The notes: generated by a model from the letters alone, not told the origin. Numbered from the stretch's first letter, positions 17,566 through 27,954 are shown. The stretch is DNA of 64,000 bases from FEN-1297 sp963710735 (GCA_963710735.1 CAVQBN010000017.1:1-64000); one strand, 5' to 3'. Program-made: numbers and translations.

Positions 17566-20500
17566 TAAATCTTACGCTTACTAATTTGGATACTCCCTCA
17601 TCCTGCATTGTTACTCCGTATAAAGTATCCGCGGCTTCCATAGTTCTTTTATTATGTGTTACAACTATAAACTGAGTGTCGGTGCTGAAATCCTGAATAA
17701 TTTTTGTGAACCTATCAATATTTGCATCATCCAGAGGAGCGTCAATTTCGTCTAAGATACAAAACGGGCTAGGCTTTACTAAATAAATTGCAAACAGTAA
17801 TGCAATTGCCGTCAAAGTTTTTTCTCCGCCTGAGAGAAGTTCTATTGATGTCGGCCGCTTGCCTTTGGGTTTTGCTATAATTTCTATTTTTCCTTCAAGC
17901 GGATCAGCATTTTCTTCTAAACGAAGATCGGCTTCATCGCCGGGATTGAACAAGCCTCTGAAAATATTGACGAAATTTTCTCTTATTTTTTCGAAGGTTT
18001 CCATAAACTGCGTTTGTGCTGTTTCATTAATTTCTTCTATTGTCTTTACAATATCTTTTTCAGAGTCCAGAAGGTCATTTCTCTGTTTGGTAAGAAAATC
18101 AAGACGCTGCTTTTCTTCTTCAAACTCAGAATAAGCTAATAGATTTATCGGTCCCAGATTTTTAACCTGCTGTTTTAGATTATGCACTTCTTCAGTCCGC
18201 TGCTGATAATCAAACGATTCTAAATCATCAAAGTCTTTTGTTTCTATATTAATGGAATAGTTTTCTTTTATATTATCCTGAAGATTAGTTAATTTCATTG
18301 AAAGTTCATTCAGCTTCATATCGCAGGCATGAATTTCATCGAGAGCACTTTCTCTTTTTTTGCGTAAAATATTCTGCTGGTTTTCCTTTTCCGAAATTAA
18401 TCCGCGAACCTCTTTATACCTTAAGTCTATTTCTCTTTCTTCAGCAAGGAGCTTTTCTTTTCCCTGTACTAGCTCTTCATATTCAATTCTTTTCTCTTCA
18501 ATTAAGTTTGATAATGAATTTGATTCTTCGATTGACAAAGAAATATCATATTCTCTTTTTGATATTGATTTTTTTATACTTTCAATTGAATCCTGTGAAC
18601 GCTGTATTTCATTCTCGGTATTTTTTTTCTCACCGAGCAGTCTTTCGAGATCTAGGTTTATTTTATTTTGATCTGCAAGAACAGTATTATATTCTTGCTC
18701 ATATTTATTAAACTCTTCTTCTAGTACTTGATGTTCTTCATCCGCTTTATTTTTTTCATTTTTAAATTCAGTCAGCAAATCATCCAGCCGGGTTCTTTCA
18801 TTATCAAGCTTATTTGATTCAACAGCCAGATCATTTATCTCCTGCCTGGTTTTATCTATTTCATCATTAGCTTTTTTCTTTTCAAACTCAAACTGTGCAA
18901 TCTGTTTGTCTACATTTGCCAGATCATTTACTAAGAGCCTGCCTTTTTCAGAGAGTACTTTTAAATCAATGCCATTAATATTTATTTCCAGATTCTCAAT
19001 CTCTTTTTGAAGAGATTCCATTTCGGCTTCTCTTTTGGGAAATTCTTCTTTAAGGTTTTCCAGGAATTGTTTTCTGCCGAAAAGAGAATCGTCTGGTTTG
19101 GATGCAGAGCCGCCTTCAACAGCACCCGAATTATTAATAAAGTCGCCGCTTAAGGTTGCAAAGTTAAAATCAGTATATTTACCTGATAGATCAAATGCAG
19201 TTTCAAGCGAATCTACAATCGCTACTCTTTCTAAGAGTTTATCAAAAAACGGTTTCCACTTTTCCTCAGTTTGAACAAAACTAATTGACCAGCCTAGAAA
19301 GCCTTTTTCCTGCTCCAATCGGTTACCACGATGCTTCAGCGCGTAACTTTGAAATTTTTCAAAGAGTGTTTTCTTACGGCCGTTCCTAAAGCCCGGAACA
19401 TAAAAAGATGCCTTACCAATTTCATTTTCTTTTAAAAACTCAATACCTCTCTTCAAGTCATCCAAAGTTTCAACTAAGATGTCATTCAAATTATTTTTCA
19501 GCGCAGCTTCAACAGCGAATCTGTATTTGTCTGTTGTATTTCCGATATGCGCTAAAAGAGTTTTATTTCCTTTAGCCCAATCACCATCTTCCAATAATGA
19601 CTTTGCGCCTTTTGAAACTCCCTCCAGGTTATCGATTAAATTCTGTATTAAACTAATTTTATCTTTTAAACCATTTAATACGCTTTTATAATCAAGCTCC
19701 TTTTGTTTCTGATTACTTAATTCTTTTTCTAAATTTTCTTTTTCTTTTTGTTTCTGAGAATATATTGATTCAGCCTCATCAATCCTTTTTTCGGTTTCTA
19801 GTTTTTCCTGTCCCAGTTCTTCAAGAAATCCAACTGTTTTAGCAATGTTATTGGTAAATGATTGAATCTTTGTGTTGAGTTTGCTGATTGAAAGATTCTT
19901 AGACTCAAGTGATTTTTCTATATTGGATAATTCATTTTCCCTGTTTGTGGTTTCTTTGAATTTATCCAGCAATAATTCTGAATGTAACTTTAAATTATTT
20001 CTTTTCTCTTCCAGATCCGATTTATATTTACGTAAAGTTTCCTGCGTTGAAAGTTTCTGCTCACTCTTCGAAGAAATTTTAGAGTCAAAATCAATCAGAA
20101 CGGATCCGCTATCATGTATAAATTCCTCAGTCTCTTTTAATTGATAATTTAATTCTTCAAGTTCCTGCTTGTATCGTTCTAAATTTCCTTCTAAGGATTT
20201 TTTTCTTTCTTCTGCAACAGAAATATTCTTTTGGGAGTTATAAGTTCTTTCAGTTTGAGCAGTAACTTCTGTTCTTTTAGTTTTTAACTGATATTCTATT
20301 TCATTAAGAGTAAGTTTAATTGATTTAAGTTCGTCATCAAGTTTTGAAAGCTCCGATTCGACAGCAATCTTGTTTTTATTGCTCTCTTCCTTTTGTACTC
20401 TTGATTCCGATTTCTGCTTAGTGAAAAGAGCCATTTCCCTTTCTGCAAGGTCTAACTCCAATTCACGTAGTGTGGTAGAAATTTTGTTGTATTTATCCGC

Positions 20501-21133
20501 TCTCTTTGCCTGGCGCTCTAAGGAGTTTACTTTTTTTTCAACTTCGGTTACTATGTCGTTAACTCTTGTTAAATCAGCTTTTACTTCATCCAATTTTTTT
20601 AGAGCAAGCCTTCTTCGGAGTTTATATTTGTTAACGCCGGCTGCTTCTTCAAAAAGCACTCTTCGATCTTCTGCTTTGCTGCTTAAAATAGTTTCTATCA
20701 TTTTAAGTTCTATAACAGAATAAGCATTAGCACCGATTCCCGTATCCATAAAAAGATTTGTAATATCTTTTAACCGGCAAATATTTTTGTTTAAGAGATA
20801 TTCGCTTTCACCGGAACGAAATATTCTTCGGGTAATGGTAACTTCAGAATATTCAGTCGGGAGAATGCCTTTGTTATTTTGTATGGTAAGCGATACTTCA
20901 GCCATTCCCATGGGTTTTTTATCAGCCGTACCATTGAAAATGACATTTTCCATTTTATCGCTTCTTAGCGCACTGCTCCTTTGCTCGCCGAGACACCACC
21001 TAATTGCATCAACGATGTTAGTTTTGCCACATCCGTTAGGACCCACAATTGAGGTTACACCATTATTAAAATTAACAACGGTTTTTAAAGCAAATGATTT
21101 AAAGCCAAGTATTTCAAGCTTAGATAAATACAA
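17543..21133 (-). CDS. smc: Chromosome segregation protein SMC
   Basis: SMC dimers with ScpAB condense and segregate the chromosome. The 1196-residue protein has the N-terminal ATPase half with Walker A VGPNGCGKTNIVDAI (~residue 31), long coiled coils (about 165-500 and 680-1020), a hinge domain around 520-660 (LAHIGNTTDKYRFAVEAALK, GDFINNSGAVEGGS), and the C-terminal ABC signature ELLSGGEKTLTAIAL followed by Walker B CILDEIDAPLDD. Length is typical. It starts 9 bases after the GH2-like gene. Confidence 0.98.
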   Translation of the reverse strand: MYLSKLEILGFKSFALKTVVNFNNGVTSIVGPNGCGKTNIVDAIRWCLGEQRSSALRSDKMENVIFNGTADKKPMGMAEVSLTIQNNKGILPTEYSEVTITRRIFRSGESEYLLNKNICRLKDITNLFMDTGIGANAYSVIELKMIETILSSKAEDRRVLFEEAAGVNKYKLRRRLALKKLDEVKADLTRVNDIVTEVEKKVNSLERQAKRADKYNKISTTLRELELDLAEREMALFTKQKSESRVQKEESNKNKIAVESELSKLDDELKSIKLTLNEIEYQLKTKRTEVTAQTERTYNSQKNISVAEERKKSLEGNLERYKQELEELNYQLKETEEFIHDSGSVLIDFDSKISSKSEQKLSTQETLRKYKSDLEEKRNNLKLHSELLLDKFKETTNRENELSNIEKSLESKNLSISKLNTKIQSFTNNIAKTVGFLEELGQEKLETEKRIDEAESIYSQKQKEKENLEKELSNQKQKELDYKSVLNGLKDKISLIQNLIDNLEGVSKGAKSLLEDGDWAKGNKTLLAHIGNTTDKYRFAVEAALKNNLNDILVETLDDLKRGIEFLKENEIGKASFYVPGFRNGRKKTLFEKFQSYALKHRGNRLEQEKGFLGWSISFVQTEEKWKPFFDKLLERVAIVDSLETAFDLSGKYTDFNFATLSGDFINNSGAVEGGSASKPDDSLFGRKQFLENLKEEFPKREAEMESLQKEIENLEININGIDLKVLSEKGRLLVNDLANVDKQIAQFEFEKKKANDEIDKTRQEINDLAVESNKLDNERTRLDDLLTEFKNEKNKADEEHQVLEEEFNKYEQEYNTVLADQNKINLDLERLLGEKKNTENEIQRSQDSIESIKKSISKREYDISLSIEESNSLSNLIEEKRIEYEELVQGKEKLLAEEREIDLRYKEVRGLISEKENQQNILRKKRESALDEIHACDMKLNELSMKLTNLQDNIKENYSINIETKDFDDLESFDYQQRTEEVHNLKQQVKNLGPINLLAYSEFEEEKQRLDFLTKQRNDLLDSEKDIVKTIEEINETAQTQFMETFEKIRENFVNIFRGLFNPGDEADLRLEENADPLEGKIEIIAKPKGKRPTSIELLSGGEKTLTAIALLFAIYLVKPSPFCILDEIDAPLDDANIDRFTKIIQDFSTDTQFIVVTHNKRTMEAADTLYGVTMQDEGVSKLVSVRFNEDFNFA

Positions 21134-21142
21134 TTTATTCCG

Positions 21143-23746
21143 TTACCCAAAAATGTTATTTTGTTTGAAAGCCAGTTGAAGATAATCAAAAACCGAACTT
21201 TTCATTTGAAAGTATATTAAAAATCCACCGATTAAGACAAGAACTATAATAAGGCTATAGAAATATACGCTCGCAGCATTTATATCATAGATAACGTATA
21301 TACCTTTCATTAAACGATAAAAGATCCAAAGTACAAATAGGACAAGACACAAGTAAACGTAAAAATTAATTGCATCCGCACTTAAAACTCTGTATAAAAT
21401 AATTCCAACGGGAATTAAAAGTACTAAAGGAAGGAAAGACCAGATAACCGCAAAATATGCACTTGAAAAGAAAACCTTGTTCCTTACAAAAAAAGAAGCT
21501 GCTTTTACAACGATAGTAATTGCAATTATAAATAAAAACGAAAAAACCGTCAGCCATAGTAATGAAGCGAATGGATGCCAGGCTAAATAACTGAAGGTTT
21601 TGATTATTCCGGTGCTTCCGAATGCCAATAATATTTTTTCAACAACTAGATTTTCTCTATAATAAAATAATAAATTACTTATAATCAATGCCAAGACAGC
21701 CGAAACAATTACAGCAAGAACTGTTGAATGATATCCCGACATTATTCTTTGATCACGAACATCAGCAAAAAAATTGTACGGTCTTAATAGAGCTCTAGAT
21801 GAATCTTCTCTAAACTTTCTTCCCGAGTTTACTAAAACCCCCATAATTAATGCTAGGAGAAGCCCGGCAATAACAAAAATCATCGGGGCATCATCTTTTT
21901 TACTGCCAATTGGTATCGTTACTCTTTCAGCATTATGTAATTTTGAAAAAATAACCTTGTAACCCAATCTATCTGTTCCTCTATCTTCCCCGGAAATACC
22001 TATTTGATATAAATTATCCTTACTATAACCCGCAACCAGAGATGCATAATCACCTCGGTAATCAAACATAGAGTTAATAAAGTATCCGGCCATTTTATTT
22101 TCTTTTGAATAATCAATAAGATCTTCAAAATATTTTGCCTGTGCTTCGAAAGAATGTTTGTTTACATACCCGTTTGTGTTGCCCATGTTTACTGTGTAAG
22201 TAGCCGAACCAATAAAGACCTTACCGATTCCAAGTTTGTCCTGTAAAGTTTTAAATTGGTCATTTACATTGCTTACAGGAGTATTAAAAAGCTCAATACC
22301 ATACAGATCTATGCCATCAATCGGTACAATATCAAGACCACTAAACGAAGCATAAGTAAGCTTATTTGAATTTTTCTTTACAATTGATGCCAGACTTTTT
22401 ATTAAAGCAATTTCAGCATTAGATTCACCATAGTAAGAACTGCCTAAACCTATAGCTGCAACCGAAGAATATTTTTGATATGCTTTTAGATAATTTGTTA
22501 AATAATTTTTACATCTTGTAACAAAGTTAGGATCTTGTGCCAACTGCTCAGGGACACCGCTTAAAGGTAATTCAACAAAAGCCAACAGTCCGTATTGTTC
22601 GCAAAGTTGTAAATAGTATGGATTTGGAACAGACTTTGCAAATCTCACGCTGTTAAATCCGAGTTCCTTAATCATCTTTATATCATTTTTCATCTCAGCA
22701 TAAGTAGCAAGGCTTCCATAATCTTTAAACGAGGGAATATACGTTACTCCGTTTAGTAAAAAACTATCTCCGTTTAAAGTAAGGGTTTCCTTAGAAGCCT
22801 TTAATGTATAAATTGATAACGTCCTATTTACTTCATCAACAAGATTATCCTTATTCAAAATTTCAAGCTGAACGTCATAAGATTGCGGGTCAGATGGAGT
22901 CCACAATGAAGGTGAGATTAATTCAATATTTTGATTTACATCCTTTTCTTTATACCGCAGCACTTGAAATGGATAATTCTTAATCGATATTGTCTTTCCG
23001 TTATTCGGAGAAATAAATTTAACGCTTAGACTATATTGATTATCTTTATTTAATAATAACGAATCACTGGATAAATTAGATTCTCGATTATCTATTTTCG
23101 TGTAAACATTCACATTAGCTCTTTTTGTTTTTGTATCATAAGCGTAAGAAATATTTAAGTCGGTTATGGATACATTAGGAAGCAGCTGAATATATACATC
23201 TCTAAAAATTCCGCCGAAGTCCTGGGGAAAAAGGAATCTCTGTTTTAAAGGAATTGTATTTTCAGAATCTAATTTATAATACAATTTAACAGTTAAAATG
23301 TTAGATTTATCGAAGTGAAGGATGTCCCTTGGTAAATCAAATTGAAACGGGAATGAGCCACCGCTATGCCTGTGAATTATTACTCCGTTTACAGAAATAT
23401 CTGCGGTATAATTCAATCCCAAAAAATCGAGTTTCATTTTATGATTAAGAATCTCATCTCTTGTTAAAGAAAATTCTTTCTCAAAAACTAATTCTCCATT
23501 GCCTTTAAAAATTGAAGGTATAGAAATAGATACTTTATTTTTATTCTTATCCGTGTTAGGATAAACACTCCAAATTCCGTTTAACGGGATAATATGCCTT
23601 GTTGAGCCAATATCAAAAAATGAGGAATCTGAAATATTTATATGATATTCAGGTAATTCTTTAAAAACAATTTGACCGTTAGTAGATTGGGTGAAAAGAA
23701 TAATTAATACAAGAAAAGCAAGTGAGATATATTTGGGAAATCCCAT
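21143..23746 (-). CDS. Exported GH2-like protein with C-terminal membrane domain; probable pseudoenzyme
   Basis: The 867-residue protein has a signal peptide, a GH2 sugar-binding jelly roll (~30-190, GIWSVYPN ... NGVIIHRHSGGSFPF), an immunoglobulin-like domain (~190-300), a TIM-barrel-like domain (~310-600, LLNGVTYIPSFKDYG, LGFNSVRFAKSVP), and five or more transmembrane helices from ~620 to the end. The places where GH2 enzymes keep the acid/base Glu (GNE) and the nucleophile (TEFG) read GLGSSYYGE (~432) and FIGSATYT (~514), so both catalytic glutamates appear absent. It may be a carbohydrate-binding envelope protein rather than an enzyme. It heads the transcript containing smc. Confidence 0.78.
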   Translation of the reverse strand: MGFPKYISLAFLVLIILFTQSTNGQIVFKELPEYHINISDSSFFDIGSTRHIIPLNGIWSVYPNTDKNKNKVSISIPSIFKGNGELVFEKEFSLTRDEILNHKMKLDFLGLNYTADISVNGVIIHRHSGGSFPFQFDLPRDILHFDKSNILTVKLYYKLDSENTIPLKQRFLFPQDFGGIFRDVYIQLLPNVSITDLNISYAYDTKTKRANVNVYTKIDNRESNLSSDSLLLNKDNQYSLSVKFISPNNGKTISIKNYPFQVLRYKEKDVNQNIELISPSLWTPSDPQSYDVQLEILNKDNLVDEVNRTLSIYTLKASKETLTLNGDSFLLNGVTYIPSFKDYGSLATYAEMKNDIKMIKELGFNSVRFAKSVPNPYYLQLCEQYGLLAFVELPLSGVPEQLAQDPNFVTRCKNYLTNYLKAYQKYSSVAAIGLGSSYYGESNAEIALIKSLASIVKKNSNKLTYASFSGLDIVPIDGIDLYGIELFNTPVSNVNDQFKTLQDKLGIGKVFIGSATYTVNMGNTNGYVNKHSFEAQAKYFEDLIDYSKENKMAGYFINSMFDYRGDYASLVAGYSKDNLYQIGISGEDRGTDRLGYKVIFSKLHNAERVTIPIGSKKDDAPMIFVIAGLLLALIMGVLVNSGRKFREDSSRALLRPYNFFADVRDQRIMSGYHSTVLAVIVSAVLALIISNLLFYYRENLVVEKILLAFGSTGIIKTFSYLAWHPFASLLWLTVFSFLFIIAITIVVKAASFFVRNKVFFSSAYFAVIWSFLPLVLLIPVGIILYRVLSADAINFYVYLCLVLFVLWIFYRLMKGIYVIYDINAASVYFYSLIIVLVLIGGFLIYFQMKSSVFDYLQLAFKQNNIFG

Positions 23747-23825
23747 CCGAATTTTGCGTCCTATTTATAAAAATTAAACCGCTTAATATACTAAAGAAAG
23801 GAGGGGAAATCAACGTAAATTTTAA

Positions 23826-23857
23826 GGTGGCAAAAGACAGATTAATGCAATGCCACC
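23826..23857 (-). terminator. Possible terminator downstream of tpiA
   Basis: GGTGGCA at 23826-23832 pairs with TGCCACC at 23851-23857. On the minus strand it is followed by TTAAAATTT. The loop is 18 bases, so this is moderate support. Confidence 0.45.
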
Positions 23858-23884
23858 ATATTTAAATTGTTATAATTTATAACG

Positions 23885-24640
23885 TTACACAGATTTAATT
23901 ATTTGGATGAAAGAATCTGCCTTTAGGCAAGCTCCTCCCACTAAAGCTCCGTCAATATCTTTTTGAGACATTAGTTCAACCGCATTATCAGGTTTTACAC
24001 TTCCGCCATATTGAATAATTAAATTGTCTGAAACATCTTTATTGTAAAGCCCGCTGACAATTTCTCTGATAAATTCGTGAACCTCTTCCGCCTGAGCAGG
24101 TGTAGCTGTTTTACCTGTTCCAATTGCCCAAACAGGTTCGTATGCTAATATTATCCTAATCATATCGTTTATTAAAATATCTTTTAGTCCCTCTACAACC
24201 TGTCTTTTAATAACGTCTTTTGTAACTCCTGATTCCCTTTCCTGCAAAGTTTCACCAACACAAAAAATGGGTTTTAAATTACTCTGGAGTGCTTTTTTAA
24301 TTTTTTTATTTATTAAACTATCCGGTTCGCCAAAAATAGTTCTTCTTTCGGAATGGCCGAGAATTACATACTCACAGCCGACGCTCTTCAACATTGAAGC
24401 TGAGATTTCACCGGTATATGCGCCGCTTTCTTCATAATACATATTCTGAGCGCCTAATTTAATTACGGTATTTTTAATTAATGAACTCGCTTCATGTAAT
24501 GAAGTAAATGGCGGGCAAATAATTACTTCACAATTTACTTTTTCATTGCTTAATCCGCTGGTTAGTTTGGAAATTAAATTTTGTGATTCGCTCAAATCAT
24601 TATTCATTTTCCAATTACCGGCAATAATTTTCTTTCGCAT
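23885..24640 (-). CDS. tpiA: Triosephosphate isomerase
   Basis: TPI interconverts glyceraldehyde-3-phosphate and DHAP in glycolysis and gluconeogenesis. The 251-residue protein has the N-terminal GNWKMN (Lys), catalytic His in LGHSERRTIFGE (~residue 95), catalytic Glu in AYEPVWAIGTGKTA (~167), and phosphate-binding YGGSVKP and LVGGACL. Length is standard. It is separated from the downstream GH2-like gene by a 138-base gap with a hairpin. Confidence 0.98.
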   Translation of the reverse strand: MRKKIIAGNWKMNNDLSESQNLISKLTSGLSNEKVNCEVIICPPFTSLHEASSLIKNTVIKLGAQNMYYEESGAYTGEISASMLKSVGCEYVILGHSERRTIFGEPDSLINKKIKKALQSNLKPIFCVGETLQERESGVTKDVIKRQVVEGLKDILINDMIRIILAYEPVWAIGTGKTATPAQAEEVHEFIREIVSGLYNKDVSDNLIIQYGGSVKPDNAVELMSQKDIDGALVGGACLKADSFIQIIKSV

Positions 24641-24843
24641 TTTTCCCTCTAAGTTTTTGGAGATTATATTTTCAATATTTATAATATCAAACTTACAAAA
24701 GATGACTGTTTACTTCAATTTTTATATTTAGTAGAACCATTCATGTAATTTCGTTTAAAGATTTTTTTTCTAAAATATATCTACTTAAACGAATAACGAT
24801 TATTTTAACCTTCAAATTATTTATAATTATAGGAAATCCTATT

Positions 24844-25995
24844 CTGAAAAAAATTCCTAAACAAGTAATAATTTTAGGACTGGTAAGTTTATTTACTGAC
24901 ATAGCAAGCGAAATGCTGTATCCTATTACTCCGTTATTCCTAACAACAGCACTTGGTGCTTCTATGGCAGTAGTGGGGATGATTGAGGGTTTAGCCGAAT
25001 TTATTGCCGGATTTTTGAAAGGTTATTTTGGAAGACTTTCAGACAAATTAGGAAAACGCTCAATCTTCATAACGATCGGGTATGGATTATCTGCTTTGGC
25101 AAAACCCCTGCCTGGAATTTTCCCTTTTGTTTCAACTGTTTTATTTTCAAGAGTTACTGATCGCGTCGGTAAAGGAATAAGAACCGCCCCAAGAGATGCC
25201 TTGCTTGCTAGTAATGCTGATGGAAATACCGGAGCTATTTTCGGATTTCATCGAGGCATGGATACATTGGGCGCCGCAATTGGCCCCGTAGCCGCTCTAA
25301 TACTGCTTCATTTTTACCCGAATGATTTTAAACTTATTTTCCTGGTTGCATTTATTCCTTCAATTATTGCCGTTAGTTTTACGAGAGTTGTAAAGGACAA
25401 AATAGCAGCGGTTAAAGAAAAGCAGAAAGAACATTATTCAACAGTTTGGAAATCAGCACCTTCTCAATACAAATCAATTATAATTCTTATAACAATCTTT
25501 TCACTGGTTAACAGCAGCGATGTTTTCTTAATCTTAAAATCTCAAAATATTTCTCATTCAAGTACTTTAGCAATAATCGGTTATATTTTTTACAATATAA
25601 TTTATGCGGGAGCTTCATACCCGATGGGAAAAATTTCCGATAAATTCGGCAAGAAAAAAGTATTTATTATTGGTCTAATACTTTTTTCATTGGTCTACTT
25701 TGGCTTTGCCGTTTCTCCAAATGTGGATTGGCTTTGGGGATTTTTTGTTTTGTACGGAATTTATGCCGCATCTACAGAAGGCATTGCCAAAGCATGGGTC
25801 TCGGATTTAATTCCCGATGCAAGAAGAGGAACTGCCATCGGTTTTTTAACAATGCTTTCAAGTTTTGCAATGATGATCGGTTCATTTATCACCGGGATTT
25901 TGTGGGATCAATTCGGATCAACTGTACCTTTTGCTGTTTCATCAATAGTAAGTTTACTAATTGCTTTTAGTTTTATAATGCTTAAGAAGAAATAA
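24844..25995 (+). CDS. Major facilitator superfamily transporter
   Basis: The protein has about twelve hydrophobic segments and MFS loop motifs GRLSDKLGKRS and GKISDKFGKKK. The first ATG (24913) cuts off a conserved N-terminal helix: upstream in the same frame lie LKKIPKQVIILGLVSLFTDI then ASEMLYP, typical of this MFS subgroup. No ATG, GTG or TTG precedes them. AGGAA at 24831-24835 sits 8 bases before a CTG at 24844 (5 before ATT at 24841), so a rare start, or a miscalled ATG, is likely. Substrate unknown. It converges with the MscS gene, 11 bases apart. Confidence 0.85.
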   Translation: MKKIPKQVIILGLVSLFTDIASEMLYPITPLFLTTALGASMAVVGMIEGLAEFIAGFLKGYFGRLSDKLGKRSIFITIGYGLSALAKPLPGIFPFVSTVLFSRVTDRVGKGIRTAPRDALLASNADGNTGAIFGFHRGMDTLGAAIGPVAALILLHFYPNDFKLIFLVAFIPSIIAVSFTRVVKDKIAAVKEKQKEHYSTVWKSAPSQYKSIIILITIFSLVNSSDVFLILKSQNISHSSTLAIIGYIFYNIIYAGASYPMGKISDKFGKKKVFIIGLILFSLVYFGFAVSPNVDWLWGFFVLYGIYAASTEGIAKAWVSDLIPDARRGTAIGFLTMLSSFAMMIGSFITGILWDQFGSTVPFAVSSIVSLLIAFSFIMLKKK

Positions 25996-26006
25996 CTTCA
26001 AATTTT

Positions 26007-26885
26007 TTAAGAAGTTTGAATTTTAAAGTCGGTATTTTTTATGTGCAAATCCCGCTGAGGAAAAGGTATTTCTATACCTGCTTTTTTAAACCTTTTAAAA
26101 GTTTCGAAATACAAAAGGCTTTTAAGAATTAACGGCTTGTTAATGTATTCATCAGTCCAGACCCTTAGGACAAAATTAATTGAGCTGTCTCCCATTTCGG
26201 AAAAAAGAACTTCAGGAGCCGGTCGTTTTAATACTCCTTCTATGTCGGCCGCAATTTCCAAAAGAATTTTTTTTACATTCTCAGGATCTTCTTTATACGA
26301 AACGCCAATCGGAATATTAAACCTTACATTTCTATCATTATAACTCCAATTAATTACTTTAGATGAAATAAAATCCGAGTTTGGGACAATGATAGCAATG
26401 TTATCATTGGTTATAACTGTAGTAGAGCGCATGGAAATATTAACTACATCGCCAAATACATCACCGACTTCAATCCTATCTCCTACTTTTATCGGTCTTT
26501 CAAATAAAATAATAATGCCGCTTACAAAATTATTCGTAACATTCTGCAAGCCAAAGCCGATACCTACGCCGAGAGCGCCTGCAAGTATGGTTAAGGCACT
26601 TAGATCAATACCTTCAGTCTGCATTATTATTACAAAACCAAGAATCAATATCAAATAACGAACAATTGTTCCAACTGCAATTCTAACTCCCAACTCGATC
26701 TTACTCTTTTCTAAAAGCTTATAAACAACCCATCTCTTAAGCTTAGCAGTTACGAACAGAAGAATAAAAATGAGCAGAACCAGGTATATTATAGACCAAA
26801 GTGTTAAATGTGTTTTTCCAATTTCTGCAATGGGAAGGTCCAAAAAATGTTTTATTTGTATAAAAATATTTTTAAGAGCGTCCAA
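26007..26885 (-). CDS. MscS-family mechanosensitive channel
   Basis: The 292-residue inner-membrane protein has three N-terminal helices (~25-45, 68-88, 92-115), the pore-lining Gly/Ala-rich TM3 ALGVGIGFGLQNVTNNFVSG, the beta-domain start ERPIKVGDRIEVGDVFGDV, NSDFISSKVINWS, and an alpha/beta C-terminal domain. It probably releases solutes during osmotic downshock. It is a single gene on its strand between convergent MFS and the queC upstream gap. Confidence 0.94.
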   Translation of the reverse strand: MDALKNIFIQIKHFLDLPIAEIGKTHLTLWSIIYLVLLIFILLFVTAKLKRWVVYKLLEKSKIELGVRIAVGTIVRYLILILGFVIIMQTEGIDLSALTILAGALGVGIGFGLQNVTNNFVSGIIILFERPIKVGDRIEVGDVFGDVVNISMRSTTVITNDNIAIIVPNSDFISSKVINWSYNDRNVRFNIPIGVSYKEDPENVKKILLEIAADIEGVLKRPAPEVLFSEMGDSSINFVLRVWTDEYINKPLILKSLLYFETFKRFKKAGIEIPFPQRDLHIKNTDFKIQTS

Positions 26886-27200
26886 ATTAATCCTTTTTAG
26901 TTTTTAATTTTAAGTTGAGAGAAATACAAATCCTAATAAGAAATTAGTTAAAACATTACCAAAAAAAAAGATTGAGCCCAATTTATCGAGAGACTTTCAG
27001 TTTATAAGTACTGTAAATTTCTCATGTTAATTGCATATTTAATTAACTTCACAAATGGTTTTCTTGTAAATATTTATAATTACTTAAATATTCCATGTAA
27101 CCTCGGACAACTCCATTGTTTTAAAGAAATGAAATAATTTTTAAAATCTTCAATGTGTCCAACTATTTTCTTATTTTTATCCACTTAAATTGCAAACTAA
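26886..27200. other. 315-base intergenic stretch upstream of queC and mscS
   Basis: Very AT-rich, with no open frame of note. It must hold the divergent promoters of mscS (minus) and queC (plus). I looked for a preQ1 riboswitch before queC and saw no recognisable aptamer. Confidence 0.4.
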
Positions 27201-27896
27201 ATGATACAAAACAAGAAATATTTAGCTGTTGTAGCACTTAGCGGAGGTATGGACAGCTGCGTGACAGCCGCAATAGCAAATAAAAATTTTGAACTTGCTT
27301 TAGCTCATATTAATTATGGGCAGAGAACTGAAGCCCGTGAGTTAAAAGCATTTAATGACATAGCTGATTTTTATCATGTTGGGAAAAAGCTTGTCATCGA
27401 TTATACTCATTTATCAAAAATCGGAGGTTCATCTTTAACTGATAAAAACATAAAAGTTACCGAGGCAGATCTTACAAATAAAAACATTCCGTCTTCTTAT
27501 GTCCCATTTAGAAATGCAAACATTCTTTCAGCTTGTGTAAGCTGGGCAGAAATTCTTAATGCTTCCGCAATTTTTATAGGAGCAGTATATGAAGATTCAT
27601 CCGGTTACCCGGATTGCCGGCCAGAATTTTTTACTGCTTTTGAAAAGATGATAGCTGCCGGCACTAAACCTTCCACTAATATTAAAATTGAAACTCCAAT
27701 CATTAATTATTCAAAATCAGAAATTGTTAAAAAAGGGATTGAACTTGGTGCACCGTTAAATTTAACCTGGTCATGTTATCAAAACGAGGAAGAAGCTTGC
27801 GGTGTTTGCGACAGCTGTGCTTTAAGGCTAAGAGGCTTTCATCAAGCCGGAATTGAGGATCCTATAAAATACAAAGTCAGACCACAATATATTTGA
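27201..27896 (+). CDS. queC: 7-cyano-7-deazaguanine synthase
   Basis: QueC converts 7-carboxy-7-deazaguanine to preQ0 with ATP and ammonia. The 231-residue protein has the PP-loop VVALSGGMDSCVTAA (~residue 11) and the C-terminal zinc cysteines WSCYQNEEEACGVCDSC. Other signatures are INYGQRTEARE and YVPFRNANIL. It starts 58 bases before queF, its pathway partner, and both feed the queA reaction encoded earlier in the window. Confidence 0.97.
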   Translation: MIQNKKYLAVVALSGGMDSCVTAAIANKNFELALAHINYGQRTEARELKAFNDIADFYHVGKKLVIDYTHLSKIGGSSLTDKNIKVTEADLTNKNIPSSYVPFRNANILSACVSWAEILNASAIFIGAVYEDSSGYPDCRPEFFTAFEKMIAAGTKPSTNIKIETPIINYSKSEIVKKGIELGAPLNLTWSCYQNEEEACGVCDSCALRLRGFHQAGIEDPIKYKVRPQYI

Positions 27897-27954
27897 TTGT
27901 CCATTTTGAATTTGATTCGTCTAAAGAAAAAACATTAATTTATTTGAGGAAATA

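Noticed and set aside
18298..20723. Open frames antisense to smc
   Set aside because: Composition mirrors the coiled-coil codons of smc; no ribosome-binding sites or family motifs.
26886..27200. preQ1 riboswitch upstream of queC
   Set aside because: I could not find the short aptamer consensus or a pseudoknot pattern.
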